From positions 1 through 64,000 of the forward strand of contig NC_089397.1 of NCBI RefSeq assembly GCF_003171515.1: a DNA stretch of 64,000 bases, given 5' to 3'. Positions within the stretch are counted from its first letter, which is position 1. Every line of letters begins with the position of its first letter. A model generated the notes under the pieces. That model was given only the letters and a program-made list of their open reading frames with translations, made no database searches and was not told the DNA's origin. Below, in pieces: positions 52,901 to 63,445 of the stretch. Origin of the DNA: Pyrenophora tritici-repentis. Lineage: Eukaryota > Ascomycota > Dothideomycetes > Pleosporales > Pleosporaceae. The translations under genes and the position numbers were made by a program.

Positions 52901-53393
52901 CGACCTAGCAGCCAGTGATAAGCACAATGCTATCATGGGCAAGATGTTTCCCGCCGGCTTGGATGCATCGCGAAAACAACATGACTACACACGACAGGCA
53001 TTCGACGACGACGGCAACCACACAATCCACGTGCGGAGACAGAGCCGCGGCGTTACCACGCGGTCATCAGCTTCGCAGATCAAGACTGAACAAGTGGAAA
53101 GCCCTCCGATGCAAGATGCGGACATGTCAGGCGCGGAGGAACAGACGGAGATTGAGCATGACGACACCAGCGAACGACGAAGCAGCCAGTGCGGCGGTGA
53201 AGAAGTTGCTGAAGAGGGCCCAGATGATGATTCGGCAGAACAGTTACAGGCCGAGGCCGAAGAGGAACGGGATGAGAGCCATACAGAGGCTGTTTCGGAG
53301 ACTGTCGCGGAGAAGCAGGTACCTGATAGACCGGCTTCGGCCTCGACTGCAGCCGAAGCGGGGGATCCCACCCCAATAGAGATTTCGGACTAG
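49971..53393 (+). CDS. zinc-motif, coiled-coil and RGG-rich nuclear-type protein (function unknown)
   Basis: Three exons: 49971-50335, 50625-50720 and 50852-53393. Both introns are GT-AG (289 and 131 bp), phases agree, and the coding sum is exactly 1001 codons including the stop. The N-terminal domain has C70-x2-C73 (GFCKTCDNIVGDF) and C129-x4-C134 (CPHPSCNNIPLGF), a spacing like the Yippee/Mis18 zinc fold, though I hold that loosely. A coiled coil runs about 335-485. Then come Pro/Gln-rich disorder, an RGG/Gly-rich part (about 660-735) that may bind nucleic acid, a conserved-looking block KPIRNADGVLIRKDGRPDM near 771, and an acidic tail. An internal ATG at 50016 could also start it. Copia 3 lies 67 bp past the stop, in the probable 3' UTR. 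Confidence 0.72.
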
Positions 53394-53460
53394 GTAGGGA
53401 GGAAGTGGGAGTGGCGGGTGAGGATATTCGGTAGTATTTACACACGTATAATATTGCAGT

Positions 53461-53657
53461 TGTCGGCATACACACGGTGTGTCGCCTAATAAGGCCCAAT
53501 GTACCGCCTCGATCCTACTTCGGCCCAACTCGGACCCAACGCTATGTATACCTTCGTAGCCCCCACATTCGTAGAATCATCATACACCAGAATACCAATA
53601 CACAAGATTACCTTAGCTACTGTTATTCACCGTACGATCGTACAAGGCCTTCCAACA
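53461..53657 (+). repeat. Copia 3 5' LTR
   Basis: 197 bp, identical by eye to 57054-57250. No convincing primer-binding site is recognised after it. Confidence 0.95.
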
Positions 53658-53960
53658 CTGATCAGTGATTGCACGGCAGTCACAGACAGTTAGGTTAAGA
53701 AGAGATAGATTCTTTACCCCGCGCGTTCCCTAGATTGCCTATATCAGCAAGGCGGAGTTATCTATGCTAAGCTCACTGTTAGCTATATCAGGCGTCGTTC
53801 GTGGCTAGCGACCGACCGTTACAGCCGTATTAGAAGCGTTCCAAGACGCCGTCTATACACGCGCCAACCGACCGGTTGAGATTTGACCCGTGTACAACCC
53901 ACGACCACCGACGCATCTCTAGCGAACGCAGCTAGCGCAACAAGCGTCAACAAGAACACA

Positions 53961-54887
53961 ATGGCAGGAGAGAGAACATCATTAGAAAGAGCACCGGTAG
54001 CCAGGACACCGGCAGTAGGAATGGCGAGCAGTAGTAGAAGAGTGGTACCCACACTAGAGGCGCTACTAGGGACCACAAACATAAAACCAAGAGAATGGCA
54101 TCACATCGATCCAGAGATGTGGGAGGACAACGTTGAAGCTCCAGACGATGAGGTAGGGATTACTACAGCAACAACGTACATTGCGCGTGCGATTGCGGAC
54201 TATACAGATCGACCAACAGCAGATGAAGAACTCTTTTGGGAGTTCCGTCAGGACTTTGAAGGATGGACAGAGGCAATGTTCCTACGTGCCCAGCCAATAT
54301 ACACAAAGGAACTAAAGCGGATCCTCCGCTTTAAGGGAGTGTATACTGGCCGTATTAATATGGCACCTAGTGAGTCTCTAGCTAGGTTATTACGCATGGA
54401 GGAGTACCTAGAATGGCCTCAGGACGTATTCCAGTCGGCTGTGTTTGACACACGATCAGCTGCGCACATGTTGCAAGAGCGGGCACTACGGCAACAACGC
54501 AGTGAAGGATCAGTACAGTCCACAGATAGGAGATTATCAAGCCAGGCCCAGAGCCGAACCCAAACGCCTGTAAGGACAAGAGGCCGAGACGTAGACAGTC
54601 GGCAAACCCGCGATCAAGACCAGACCCACGCCCGTGTGCAAGGACGACAGGAGACCGTTGAGGAAGAACAACAGATTCAGGACCAGCTGGCAAAAACGAT
54701 TGAGAAAGCCCAAAACCAACCAATCCGAAGCCAGCCTATAGAGACAACTGAATCCGCACCGCAGCCAGCCTATCAGCGCGTCCAAAGTCAGCAACCTCCC
54801 CTCACCTACAACAACTTCGACCGATTCCGCGAGTATACACCAGCATACCCCGGATATCCATGGATTCACCACCATCTCCCTCGATAA
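53961..54887 (+). CDS. Copia 3 gag
   Basis: 308 residues from ATG 53961. The capsid-like region contains FWEFRQDFEGWTEAMF and a basic, Gln/Arg-rich tail. No zinc knuckle is present, which suggests that the end was lost with the deletion. It overlaps the pol frame by 28 bases (54860-54887), with pol in the -1 frame. Whether the overlap is a real frameshift site or the scar of the internal deletion cannot be told from one copy. Confidence 0.75.
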   Translation: MAGERTSLERAPVARTPAVGMASSSRRVVPTLEALLGTTNIKPREWHHIDPEMWEDNVEAPDDEVGITTATTYIARAIADYTDRPTADEELFWEFRQDFEGWTEAMFLRAQPIYTKELKRILRFKGVYTGRINMAPSESLARLLRMEEYLEWPQDVFQSAVFDTRSAAHMLQERALRQQRSEGSVQSTDRRLSSQAQSRTQTPVRTRGRDVDSRQTRDQDQTHARVQGRQETVEEEQQIQDQLAKTIEKAQNQPIRSQPIETTESAPQPAYQRVQSQQPPLTYNNFDRFREYTPAYPGYPWIHHHLPR

Positions 54888-56959
54888 CCCATCGCGCGGA
54901 GGCAATCCAGAAAGCGATGAGGGCGCTGCGGAAGGCTGCAGCGGAACATGCGGTGAGCAACGCACTTGGTACCAGGAATGGGCCTACTACAGACGGGGTA
55001 CTGTCACTGCCTCTTCAGAGTGAGGTGATGGTATGGCGCGAGAAGAATGGATGGCAAGGGCCGTATAGAGTCATCGATATGAAGGACCACGATGTTACTG
55101 TAGACATGATCAACGGCCCAACGACGTTCCGATCCACTGTCGTAAAACCGTACTATCGCGATCTGACTACAGCGATAGACGGCGCAGATCAAGGCACAGG
55201 TGGATCTCCGACCACAGACGAAGCGATTGCTGATGAACCGCCACTACCGGTACCACCGGCGGAAGCCACCCAAGCGGCTCAGCCGCGCAAGCGGGGCCGC
55301 CCACCTGGATCAAAGAACAAGCCCAAGGTGCAGTACCTGTCGAAGAAGGAGGAGGACGATTACGCCCTGGCCGTCAAGCTACGCAATGACGGCGTGATTA
55401 ACGTCCCGGGCGCTCCATTCGAAGCATCCGATCAGAAGGAGATCGACGACCTCGTCGGCCGTGGAGTATTCAGTTTTGAGCTGTTTGATCCAACTCTACA
55501 CGGCGGGTATCGTATCTTCAAATCGCGCATGGTCCGCGAAGTCAAAGGCAAGACCATGGTCCCGTACGAGAAATCACGCCTCGTTGTTCAAGGTTACAAT
55601 GACGAGGGCAAACACGAGATCCTGACGCAGTCGCCAACCATCCAACGAGCCAGCCAGCGCCTGATTCTAGCCCTAGCGCCTGCATTACTCGATGAGGGCA
55701 TGGTTGTGGAACTACGAGATATCACGCAAGCGTACCCACAGGCACAAACAGAGCTATTCCGCACGGTTTTAGCGCACCTCCCAAAGGAGCTTATAACAAA
55801 GTATCCCAAGGGAACAATTATTCGCGTAATCAAGCCACTCTATGGAATCGCGGAAGCAGGAGTCCACTGGTTTGCTACGTACCAAGGACACCACTGCAAG
55901 GAGCTCGACATGGCTACATCAACGTATGACCCGTGCCTCCTGATCACGAACGGGAGACGGGAAGCGTTTGGAATAGTGGGCCTGCAGACAGACGATACTC
56001 TCGCGATTGGGACGCCTGCATTCTCTGGTGCAGAAGACGCTGCGCTCCAGAAAGCCAATTTTCGAGCTAAGCCCAAGGAGAGACTGTCCAAAGAAGTATC
56101 ACTCGAGTTCAACGGATGTACTCTAACGTTGCGCGGAGACACGATTCTACTTACGCAGAAGGGACAAGGTGCCAAGATCGAAATCATTGATCCGAAGGCA
56201 GCAAACCGAGCACAGAAGTACATGGAGCAGCGCGCGCGTGGCGCGTACATTGCGTCGATATGCCAACCTGAAGCATCGTTCGATCTTTCCGCGGCTGCGC
56301 AAATACAACAACCTAAGGACACAGAATACGTGAAGCTTAACCGCCGGCTGCAGTGGCAATCTGAGAGCATACAACGAGGCCTGCGATACGTCCCTCTCGA
56401 CCTCGCTACAGCAAAGCTGGTAGTGTTCACAGACGGATCCTTCGCGAACAACCAAGACCTTAGCTCACAGCTAGGGTACCTACTTATCCTTGCGAATGAG
56501 TCGAGTCGACAAGACAGCACGTTTGATATTCGTGGTAACGTAATCCATTGGAGTTCGACCAAATGCAAACGCGTTACCCGGAGCGTTCTTGCCTCAGAAA
56601 CGTACGGCATGGTTAGCGGTGTCGACATCGCTATCGCTATCCTAACAACCCTCAAGATAATTACAGGACGCCTAGGTCTACCACCGATCCCACTTATTGT
56701 GTGTACGGATTCATACTCCTTGTATGAATGCCTCGTCAAACTCGGAACAACTGCTGAGAAGCGACTGATGATCGACATCATGGCGCTTCGGCAGTCATAC
56801 GAGCGTCGCGAGATCACTGAGATCCGCTGGATCAACGGAGAGGACAACCCCGCGGACGCATTCACGAAAGCAACACCAAATCGCGCGTTAGAACGTTTCA
56901 TCGAAAGCAACAAGCTGTCAATCCGAGTAGAGGGATCTGTGCAGCGACCTACGGAGTAG
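54860..56959 (+). CDS. Copia 3 pol remnant (integrase C-terminus, RT, RNase H)
   Basis: 699 residues from ATG 54860. The first 100 residues match the C-terminal tail of a Copia/Gypsy-type integrase (VMVWREKNGWQGPYRV, then a VKPYY box). The D-D-E catalytic core is absent. RT follows, with DITQAYPQA and the active pair in LQTDDTLAIG. RNase H follows, with FTDGSFAN, ASETYG and CTDSYSLYE. The frame is intact. With identical LTRs, this shows that the deleted form itself was copied. Integrase must have been supplied in trans by an autonomous relative. Confidence 0.85.
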   Translation: MDSPPSPSITHRAEAIQKAMRALRKAAAEHAVSNALGTRNGPTTDGVLSLPLQSEVMVWREKNGWQGPYRVIDMKDHDVTVDMINGPTTFRSTVVKPYYRDLTTAIDGADQGTGGSPTTDEAIADEPPLPVPPAEATQAAQPRKRGRPPGSKNKPKVQYLSKKEEDDYALAVKLRNDGVINVPGAPFEASDQKEIDDLVGRGVFSFELFDPTLHGGYRIFKSRMVREVKGKTMVPYEKSRLVVQGYNDEGKHEILTQSPTIQRASQRLILALAPALLDEGMVVELRDITQAYPQAQTELFRTVLAHLPKELITKYPKGTIIRVIKPLYGIAEAGVHWFATYQGHHCKELDMATSTYDPCLLITNGRREAFGIVGLQTDDTLAIGTPAFSGAEDAALQKANFRAKPKERLSKEVSLEFNGCTLTLRGDTILLTQKGQGAKIEIIDPKAANRAQKYMEQRARGAYIASICQPEASFDLSAAAQIQQPKDTEYVKLNRRLQWQSESIQRGLRYVPLDLATAKLVVFTDGSFANNQDLSSQLGYLLILANESSRQDSTFDIRGNVIHWSSTKCKRVTRSVLASETYGMVSGVDIAIAILTTLKIITGRLGLPPIPLIVCTDSYSLYECLVKLGTTAEKRLMIDIMALRQSYERREITEIRWINGEDNPADAFTKATPNRALERFIESNKLSIRVEGSVQRPTE

Positions 56960-57053
56960 GCACATATGCCTATTTGGAATCCCTCTCATTGTGCCCTTTT
57001 TAGAAGACCCGTTTTTCCTTACATCAGTCGTTACAATAAGAAAAGATTGCCAG

Positions 57054-57250
57054 TGTCGGCATACACACGGTGTGTCGCCTAATAAGGCCCAATGTACCGC
57101 CTCGATCCTACTTCGGCCCAACTCGGACCCAACGCTATGTATACCTTCGTAGCCCCCACATTCGTAGAATCATCATACACCAGAATACCAATACACAAGA
57201 TTACCTTAGCTACTGTTATTCACCGTACGATCGTACAAGGCCTTCCAACA
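57054..57250 (+). repeat. Copia 3 3' LTR
   Basis: 197 bp, identical by eye to 53461-53657, followed directly by the GCAGT duplication. Confidence 0.95.
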
Positions 57251-58115
57251 GCAGTACGTCAGATCTTATTTTACTTTTGCGCGCTAATACGAACTTTCTT
57301 CTACATACATAACAAATCACCATTTACCCATGCAAGCATTCCCATCCATATCCATTGTCATTTCTCACGGTTGTGGCGGCGGTGGTCCACGAGGTTTCAA
57401 CGGCGGAACTACCCATCCCTCAAACTCTAAATTATATAGAAGAAGATTGCCATGTAATCCTACCGACACAGTCACGATGCGCACACACAGGCAATACTTC
57501 ATAAGGCACCGAAACTTTAATCACTGCCGGCTTTTACCCGCGTAAGCACATGTAAGCACGGGCGCGCGGCTGCATTAACGGTCGTAGTGCTTATGTAAAC
57601 AGTGTAAGTCGTCGGCGCTGACACCGTGATCTACGTCCTGTGCCGTTGCTCATCAACACAAGGATAAATACGAAGGGGTGGGCGATCAAAACTAGGCCCT
57701 TTTTCTCGCCGGCGGCCCTACAGCCCTACCTACATGTTCCGCAGCCCGCTAACTAACGGAAAATCCCCCCAAAAAACAGATGATTTGTTACTTACTTTTT
57801 GGGTGGCGGCGGCGGCACGCTCCTTGGATAGTTATACATTACTTACCGACCATACATTGATGGTTTTTTTTTCTGTTTGTGCTCTTTGCGCCCGCCCGCC
57901 CGGGAGCTGGGTCGCTGGTCGGCGGCGGGCGGCGGATACGAAACGGTGATCGTATCGGATTTACGGTGGGTGGTGAGCGGGCAAGGAGCAGAAAGCGGGT
58001 GTTGATAATTGGAGAGATGATGGACAAGGCTTGGATTTGGGGTGGTAAACCGGTAGTTTTCTTTTCGTATTCACTTTTCTGACATGGCTATCGCTGCAAA
58101 CCTGAACCTATAGCC
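57251..58115. other. intergenic, GC-skewed
   Basis: Sequence that originally followed the 1000-residue gene's terminator region. It holds short T-runs and a GC-rich patch (about 57890-57945, cccgcccgcccggg then ggcggcgggcggcgg). I see no gene. Confidence 0.5.
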
Positions 58116-58277
58116 CACAGTCCGCAACAATCAATTAAGTGGGTCCTAGAAGGTTCAGATTGGATTGATTGATTACCGCTTTAAGCCTAGTAGTTACCTA
58201 TAGGAGTTTAAGCCCTACCTAGATAGGTAAGTGGGTCTAGGAGAGTGACCGGATTGAATTGATTGTTGCGGAGTCTA
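58116..58277. mobile_element. MITE family B, copy 3 (no TSD)
   Basis: Full-length 162 bp in the same orientation as 40022-40183. The flanking octamers are ctatagcc and gagcttag, so no duplication survives, unlike the other full copies. Confidence 0.9.
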
Positions 58278-58821
58278 GAGCTTAGGGGATTTGGTCGGAG
58301 TGTCTCTCAGACATCCGCATCGCCAACGGTGCGCTTGCGCACGTGACGGAGATCCCATCGAGGAACTCACCGATTGGGCTTCGGCCTATCACGCCATCGT
58401 ACATATACTTCTCCTAAACGCTAAGCACTAACGCATACTACTATGCATTCGTGTTCGCATCTGCCTCCGCGTCTTGATTGTCTAGAGGTCACACGGTATT
58501 GAACACATGGCAGTCTAGCATCAAATCCAGCATGATCAAAGTTGATCATAACATGGATACAGTCCCCTGAATGGTTATTTTGAAATCGGCTCGGGCTGGA
58601 ATAGAACCGGTAGTAGTAGTGGTGTTGGTAGTACTTGAAGAGCCCGTTGAGAACCTTTGTATAATTTCAAGTACTGTATCTGGTGTGTTACAAGACGTTG
58701 CGTAAGGAAATAGAAGCGGAGGCAAGTGTAGCGGCGCAGGTATACGAGTGAGACTCGTACTTATAGTATTGATTTACGCTGCGTATCTAGTTCGCGCAGA
58801 TACGGCAGAATTAATGGCGTC
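58278..58821. other. intergenic between MITE B and the Tc1 element
   Basis: About 540 bp of unique-looking sequence. No gene, RNA or repeat recognised. Confidence 0.45.
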
Positions 58822-59055
58822 TACGGAAGTGACTTTCAAAAGTTCTTGCTGACAGGGGGGTCTATATTACTGCCGTAGTACCACCGAAGCTTGGACTGTT
58901 CGGTCGCGCCGCCCCTCCTTGTATTCGCTGCCGCCTTCAAGTCTAATAATCTCCTTTACATGAAACTGTATACGCTCTATCCAAGCCTGGATTTAGTGTT
59001 GAGGTAGCTCATCCTAAGCCTCCAGCCATGCCTTTGTGCCATCTGCTCTATTTTG

Positions 59056-62000
59056 CACACCTGAGATCAATCAAGCTAGCTTGATAGCTTGATTGGAAGA
59101 TTGATGCCAAGCCAATTCAATCAATCCAGCCAAACCTCATACAAAAACGCAATCAATCCAGCTGAGCTTTTCCGTGAGCTTGATTCAGATTGATAGCTTG
59201 ATTGCCTTAAGTATATAGTAGATTTCGGTGATGAGGCAGCCCATGAGGCAGCTTAGATAGCTGTAAAAGCTCTATACTGAGCTTTTTTTGGTGTTTTAGT
59301 TACGCCGTGTAACATTGAGTAATATCCGATAGCTCCGTGTAACTAGCAGCCAGCGCGTCGTCTCATATAGTATACTCCATCTCCATCTCCATCACCCACA
59401 ATACTATATACTTTTGGTGTTGCAGATCTATCGCCGTATACCTCACCTCATCGTCGCCCTCATGCCGCCCAAAAAACGCGTCTCTGATAGCGCTCCCTCG
59501 CCTAGAAAGCGCGCGCGCGGCACTGCGAGCCAGCCCGTCGCGATCGACTCGCAGTCATATCAATCTCAGCCATCTGCTCTATCTCCGCCGCCTCCATATA
59601 CACATACTTTCGAGTCGCGATTGCGCGAGTCGCAGCCCGAAGACGCTATCGTCGCGCCCGCCGAGGGCAGTGAGCAAGCTACGCTCGCTCCGTCTTCTGA
59701 AGCCGCCGACGACGCTGTAGATGAGGCTTTTGACGCCCATCTCGAAGACAATTATGATGGCATAGATTGGGGTCGCCTTAAGCTGTATACGAAGCCTATC
59801 ACGACGCACCAACACAAGCGGAGTTGGATCTATCGCCACGGCTATCGCGTCGCTCTTCTCAAAGATCCAACCCGCGTATTCTTCATCTGCCACTGGTGTT
59901 TCAAGCACAAGCTCACGGATATTGGTATTGGGATATACAATACAAGCGCAGCAGTCTCGTCAGCCGCGCGCCACCTCAGCGAGCAGAAACCTGGCCATAG
60001 GCTAGTAGCACCAGGCAAGACTCCAGTTGCTAGTGTTTACAACGCGCTCACCACTGCGAGAGTCCCTATCTCACAGGCAGTAGCTAATCAGATTAACGGG
60101 TTTAGCAAGCAGCGCTTTAGGTTTGCCGCAGTAGACTGGCTCGTCGCGAACAACCACCCCATCTCTGAGTTCGAAACACCAGCTTTTCGACGCCTAATTG
60201 CTATCGCCAACCCACTTGCAGAAGCAGCGCTCTGGAAGAACCACAAGAGCGTCTCCCAATACGTCATACGACTGTTTGACTGGCTCAGGCCCCGCGTTGT
60301 CCACGAGCTGTCACAATCGCTTAGCAAGATCCATATAAGCTTTGACGGATGGACAACGAAAGGCGGCAAGCGCGGGTTTCTCGGTATCGTCGCCCACTAC
60401 GTCAACTCAGATGGCAAGCTCCGAGACCTGCCTATCGCGCTGCCTCAGCTCACAGGCGCTCACTCCGGCGATCGATTAGCTGAGGTTGTATTATCAATCT
60501 TAGAGCAGTTTAGCATAAGCGAGCGCACACTCGGTTACTTCGTCCTCGACAATGCCTCTAATAACGACACCGCTGTCGCTGCGATTGCCCACGAGCTTAA
60601 CTTCAATCCTATACACCGACGCCTCCGCTGTGGCCCTCATACGATCAATCTGATTGGGCAGAGACTGCTCTGGGGCAGAGATGCAGACTCATACAACAAC
60701 GAGGGAGTTGACGAGCTCGCCGACGAGGCAGCGTTTATAAAGGAGTGGCGAAAGCACGGGCCTTTAGGCGTACTTCTCGATATTGTCAACTATATCCACA
60801 CACCGCAGCAGTACAATCTTTTTGAGAAGGCGCAGCGTACAGCTTACCGTGAGCTACCTCACGACGCAGACGACAAGCTCACGATACTACAGCCAATCAA
60901 GCCAGTAGTCACACGCTGGAACTCATACTTCGACTGTTTTGAGCGAGCTATAAAGCTCGCGCCGGCCATCAACGCGTACGCGAACACCCACATACAAAAT
61001 ACAGCAAAAGAGGATATCTACGCCGACTCACAGGGCAAAAATCGGCCTGCTGCTCCACAGTGGATGAGATCAGACGGCCTCACAGCTGCCGATTGGGCTG
61101 TTGTTACCGACTATATAGAGGTTCTTAGGCCACTTAAAGAGTGTACAAAGCGCTTTGAGGGACGTGGCGAGTATAGCTTTGGCGCGATCGCTGAGGTGAT
61201 CCCAACGTTTGAGTTTCTACTCACTCAATTAGAAGCTCGCCTCCTCTACTACGATTGCGTAGTCCATGACGCTCACGACGAGGCACCCGAAGATCACCTT
61301 CCTATTAATCTACGCGCAGCGCTACTTAAGGCGAACGAGTACTACGCTAAACTCGACGACTCGCCAGCTTACTACGCTGCTACAATACTCCATCCTCGCT
61401 ACAAACACTACTGCGATCAAGCGTGGGCTGAGAAGCCTGACTGGCTGGCGCTTAATAATCTTAATTTCCAGGCACTGTGGGCGGATTACAAGTCGCTGCC
61501 GTTACCGAGGCCTTGCTACACACGCGCACCGAAGAAACCGAGCAATATTGACGACGCGATTGACGGCATTATTGATCCCACACGCGGCAATACTAAGGAG
61601 GATGAGTATGAGCAGTGGAAGCGCGAGCCAATCGTTGGCAAGGGCACCGATCCTATACAATACTGGTTCGGGCTGCGCGATCAATATCCCAACCTTAGTA
61701 AGATGGCGCTTACTATACTCTCTATACCCGCTTCAAGCTGTGAGTGTGAGCGCGTCTTCAGTGAGCTCGGAGATCTACTAGAGCCTCGCCGACGCTGTAT
61801 ATCACCTGAGCTACTAGCAGCACTACACTCAGTACGACGATGGAGACGGGCAGGTTTTGGTGGCGGCGACAACGACGATATGGGCCAATCAAAGCTTACC
61901 GACGAGCAGATGGACGTTTTGTACGAGCTTAGCAAGTGGGTGGGCGAAGACGACGATCTAGATACATGGGACGACGGCTGAGACTCAACACCAAAAAATA

Positions 62001-62159
62001 TATACAACTTTCCTATTTGGGAATCAAGCACCCAAGCTACCAATCAAGCTAACAACTTTCCGCCAAGCCAATTCAATCAATCCAGCCAAATCTCATACAA
62101 ACAGCCAATCAATCAAGCCGGGGGCTGTCAGCTTGCTTGATTGATTGATCTCAGGTGTG
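59056..62159 (+). mobile_element. hAT transposon 4 (complete, nested)
   Basis: Ends cacacctgagatcaatcaa and its inverse, 3104 bp, flanked by the perfect 8-bp duplication CTATTTTG (59048-59055, 62160-62167). TTGATT/ATCAAG words crowd both subterminal zones. It carries an intact transposase. Its ends differ from those of hAT 1-3, so it probably moves its own set of elements. Confidence 0.96.
59462..61981 (+). CDS. hAT transposase (intact)
   Basis: 839 residues from ATG 59462 (catcATGccgccc); upstream in-frame codons lack an ATG. A basic disordered start is followed by a BED-like finger (CHWC with H residues near 160-190). The catalytic region has D295 in SFDGWTTKGGKRGF and D363 in VLDNASNND, then CGPHTINLIGQ. 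The dimerisation region near residue 770 has SSCECERVFSELGDLLEPRRR. It is similar along its length to hAT 1 to 3 but clearly a separate lineage. No stops or frame breaks, so the element is probably autonomous. A TTTTGGTGTTG word lies about 40 bp before the start. Confidence 0.94.
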   Translation: MPPKKRVSDSAPSPRKRARGTASQPVAIDSQSYQSQPSALSPPPPYTHTFESRLRESQPEDAIVAPAEGSEQATLAPSSEAADDAVDEAFDAHLEDNYDGIDWGRLKLYTKPITTHQHKRSWIYRHGYRVALLKDPTRVFFICHWCFKHKLTDIGIGIYNTSAAVSSAARHLSEQKPGHRLVAPGKTPVASVYNALTTARVPISQAVANQINGFSKQRFRFAAVDWLVANNHPISEFETPAFRRLIAIANPLAEAALWKNHKSVSQYVIRLFDWLRPRVVHELSQSLSKIHISFDGWTTKGGKRGFLGIVAHYVNSDGKLRDLPIALPQLTGAHSGDRLAEVVLSILEQFSISERTLGYFVLDNASNNDTAVAAIAHELNFNPIHRRLRCGPHTINLIGQRLLWGRDADSYNNEGVDELADEAAFIKEWRKHGPLGVLLDIVNYIHTPQQYNLFEKAQRTAYRELPHDADDKLTILQPIKPVVTRWNSYFDCFERAIKLAPAINAYANTHIQNTAKEDIYADSQGKNRPAAPQWMRSDGLTAADWAVVTDYIEVLRPLKECTKRFEGRGEYSFGAIAEVIPTFEFLLTQLEARLLYYDCVVHDAHDEAPEDHLPINLRAALLKANEYYAKLDDSPAYYAATILHPRYKHYCDQAWAEKPDWLALNNLNFQALWADYKSLPLPRPCYTRAPKKPSNIDDAIDGIIDPTRGNTKEDEYEQWKREPIVGKGTDPIQYWFGLRDQYPNLSKMALTILSIPASSCECERVFSELGDLLEPRRRCISPELLAALHSVRRWRRAGFGGGDNDDMGQSKLTDEQMDVLYELSKWVGEDDDLDTWDDG

Positions 62160-63445
62160 CTATTTTGTAGAGCGCCTTTCCTAGTGGTTCTCCGCTTGAG
62201 CCATGGCCAGGCTGCTTCAATAGCGTTGAGGTCAGGTGAATTGCCACACCATAAAAGCTTCTCTACTCCCTCCCTACTGTATACTAGTTATTGGGCGTAG
62301 TGGGCATGCGAAGGAGCCTTGTCCTCTTGAACTACAGTACATGGTCTCCCTTTCTGGCACTCCTTAGCGAAGGGAATAAGCTTTAGGATTAGAACATGAG
62401 TCTGGTAGCGCCACCAATCTATGCCTCTTCTACTATCACGAGACAGCTTGCTGGTCTCTTTTGTCTATCTTCATTGCGGAGTCCTGCCTAGCTTATTCCT
62501 TAATCCTATCCTCTTCATGCTAGTTGTAAGATCCCACTCCTGCCTTATGATAGGCTCAAGGACCTTGTTCATCTCTTTAATTTAAAGAGCTGCCTCTCTC
62601 TTCTGCTGTGCAGTCTCAAGGCACCAGACGTGGCATAGGCCCTTGTGATCATAAGAGAAGCAGCCCTAGAACATGAACTCTGAGTAGCCTTTCCACCGCT
62701 CGCGAATGACTGTTTTAGTGAAGACCTCATCAGGTTTTCTCTAGACCCGATAGCCACCACGGCGGTGGTTGAGCACGACAGAGGTCTTATCAGACTAGAT
62801 GACATTCTTCCAGTCCTCCAGGGTCCAGTCTTGATAGGCAAGACACCACTCAAGTCTCTCCTGTCTCATCTTCTTCGTCAACCCAGGCTTCCTCGTAGGC
62901 TTCGTCTTGTTGTAACCAACTGCTTTTAGGACTCTCCACACTGTGGTGGATGATATGTTGTAACCGTAAACACTAAGATCACCAGCTATATCAGCACAGC
63001 TCTTCTCTCTCCTATATCTATCTCGGCATACTTGTGAAAGAGTGGCGTTGTGGATAGCTTCCTGCTTACGAGGGCGACCAGCGCGAGGGGCGTCTTCGAG
63101 GTACTCGGGGAGGAGTTTAATAGTGGGTGAATTAGGCTCAAATCCACGTTGGCAGGCTCTACCATAAATTAAGTCAATAGTGCGTGGTGAAATACCTGTG
63201 ATAGCGCTGATCTGGGCGGTAGATTTGCCACCAAAAGGTGACTTCAGCGTCACAATAAGCGCACGGGTATAGGGATCAGTGTTAGGAGCCATAGTATAGT
63301 TGAAAACACCAAAAAATTGAGTATATAGACTATCACCACTATTACCTCCAGCTTCAAAAAATCTATATGGGTGCCAAGAAAGTCGGGCCGACTTATCGGC
63401 CGCTAACAAATACGCTAACAAGAACTTTTGAAAGTCACCTCCGTA

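Larger units (their letters stand above)
53461..57250 (+). mobile_element. Copia-type retrotransposon 3, internally deleted
   Basis: 197-bp LTRs (53461-53657, 57054-57250), identical by eye, starting TGTCGG and ending CCAACA. They are flanked by the perfect duplication GCAGT (53456-53460, 57251-57255). At 3.8 kb it has gag and RT/RNase H but no protease or integrase catalytic core, so it needs another element for insertion. It is the youngest-looking retrotransposon beside the host-gene island. Confidence 0.95.
58850..63292 (-). pseudogene. Tc1 transposase pseudogene (split, RIP-like stops)
   Basis: The start is ATG 63292. An HTH region (STAQISAITGISPRTIDLIYG) precedes the Trp-rich linker and the catalytic sites IxSDKTSVVL, VVQEDKAPSHAH and NSPDLNAIEAAW (about 62215). 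The last two acidic residues are 34 apart, so DD34E. At least four Trp positions are TAG or TAA (about 62795, 62740, 62670, and past the hAT 4 insertion near 59020), plus other stops. TGG-to-TAG changes fit RIP acting on the opposite strand. hAT 4 splits the C-terminal coding part. Not functional. Confidence 0.87.
58824..63443 (-). mobile_element. Tc1-type transposon split by hAT 4
   Basis: TA sites at 58822-58823 and 63444-63445 bound inverted ends that share gtgactttcaaaagttcttg (left from 58824, right complement to 63443). hAT 4 (59056-62159) sits inside. The transposase reads on the minus strand, mostly in 62168-63292 with its end in 58840-59055. Confidence 0.88.

Noticed and set aside
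53658..53680. Half-tRNA primer site for Copia 3
   Set aside because: The sequence after the LTR (ctgatcagtgattgcacgg) would need an unusual base at anticodon position 37; no tRNA fits convincingly.
57734..58082. Short frames in the GC-rich patch after Copia 3
   Set aside because: Driven by T-runs and GC-rich words; no coding features.
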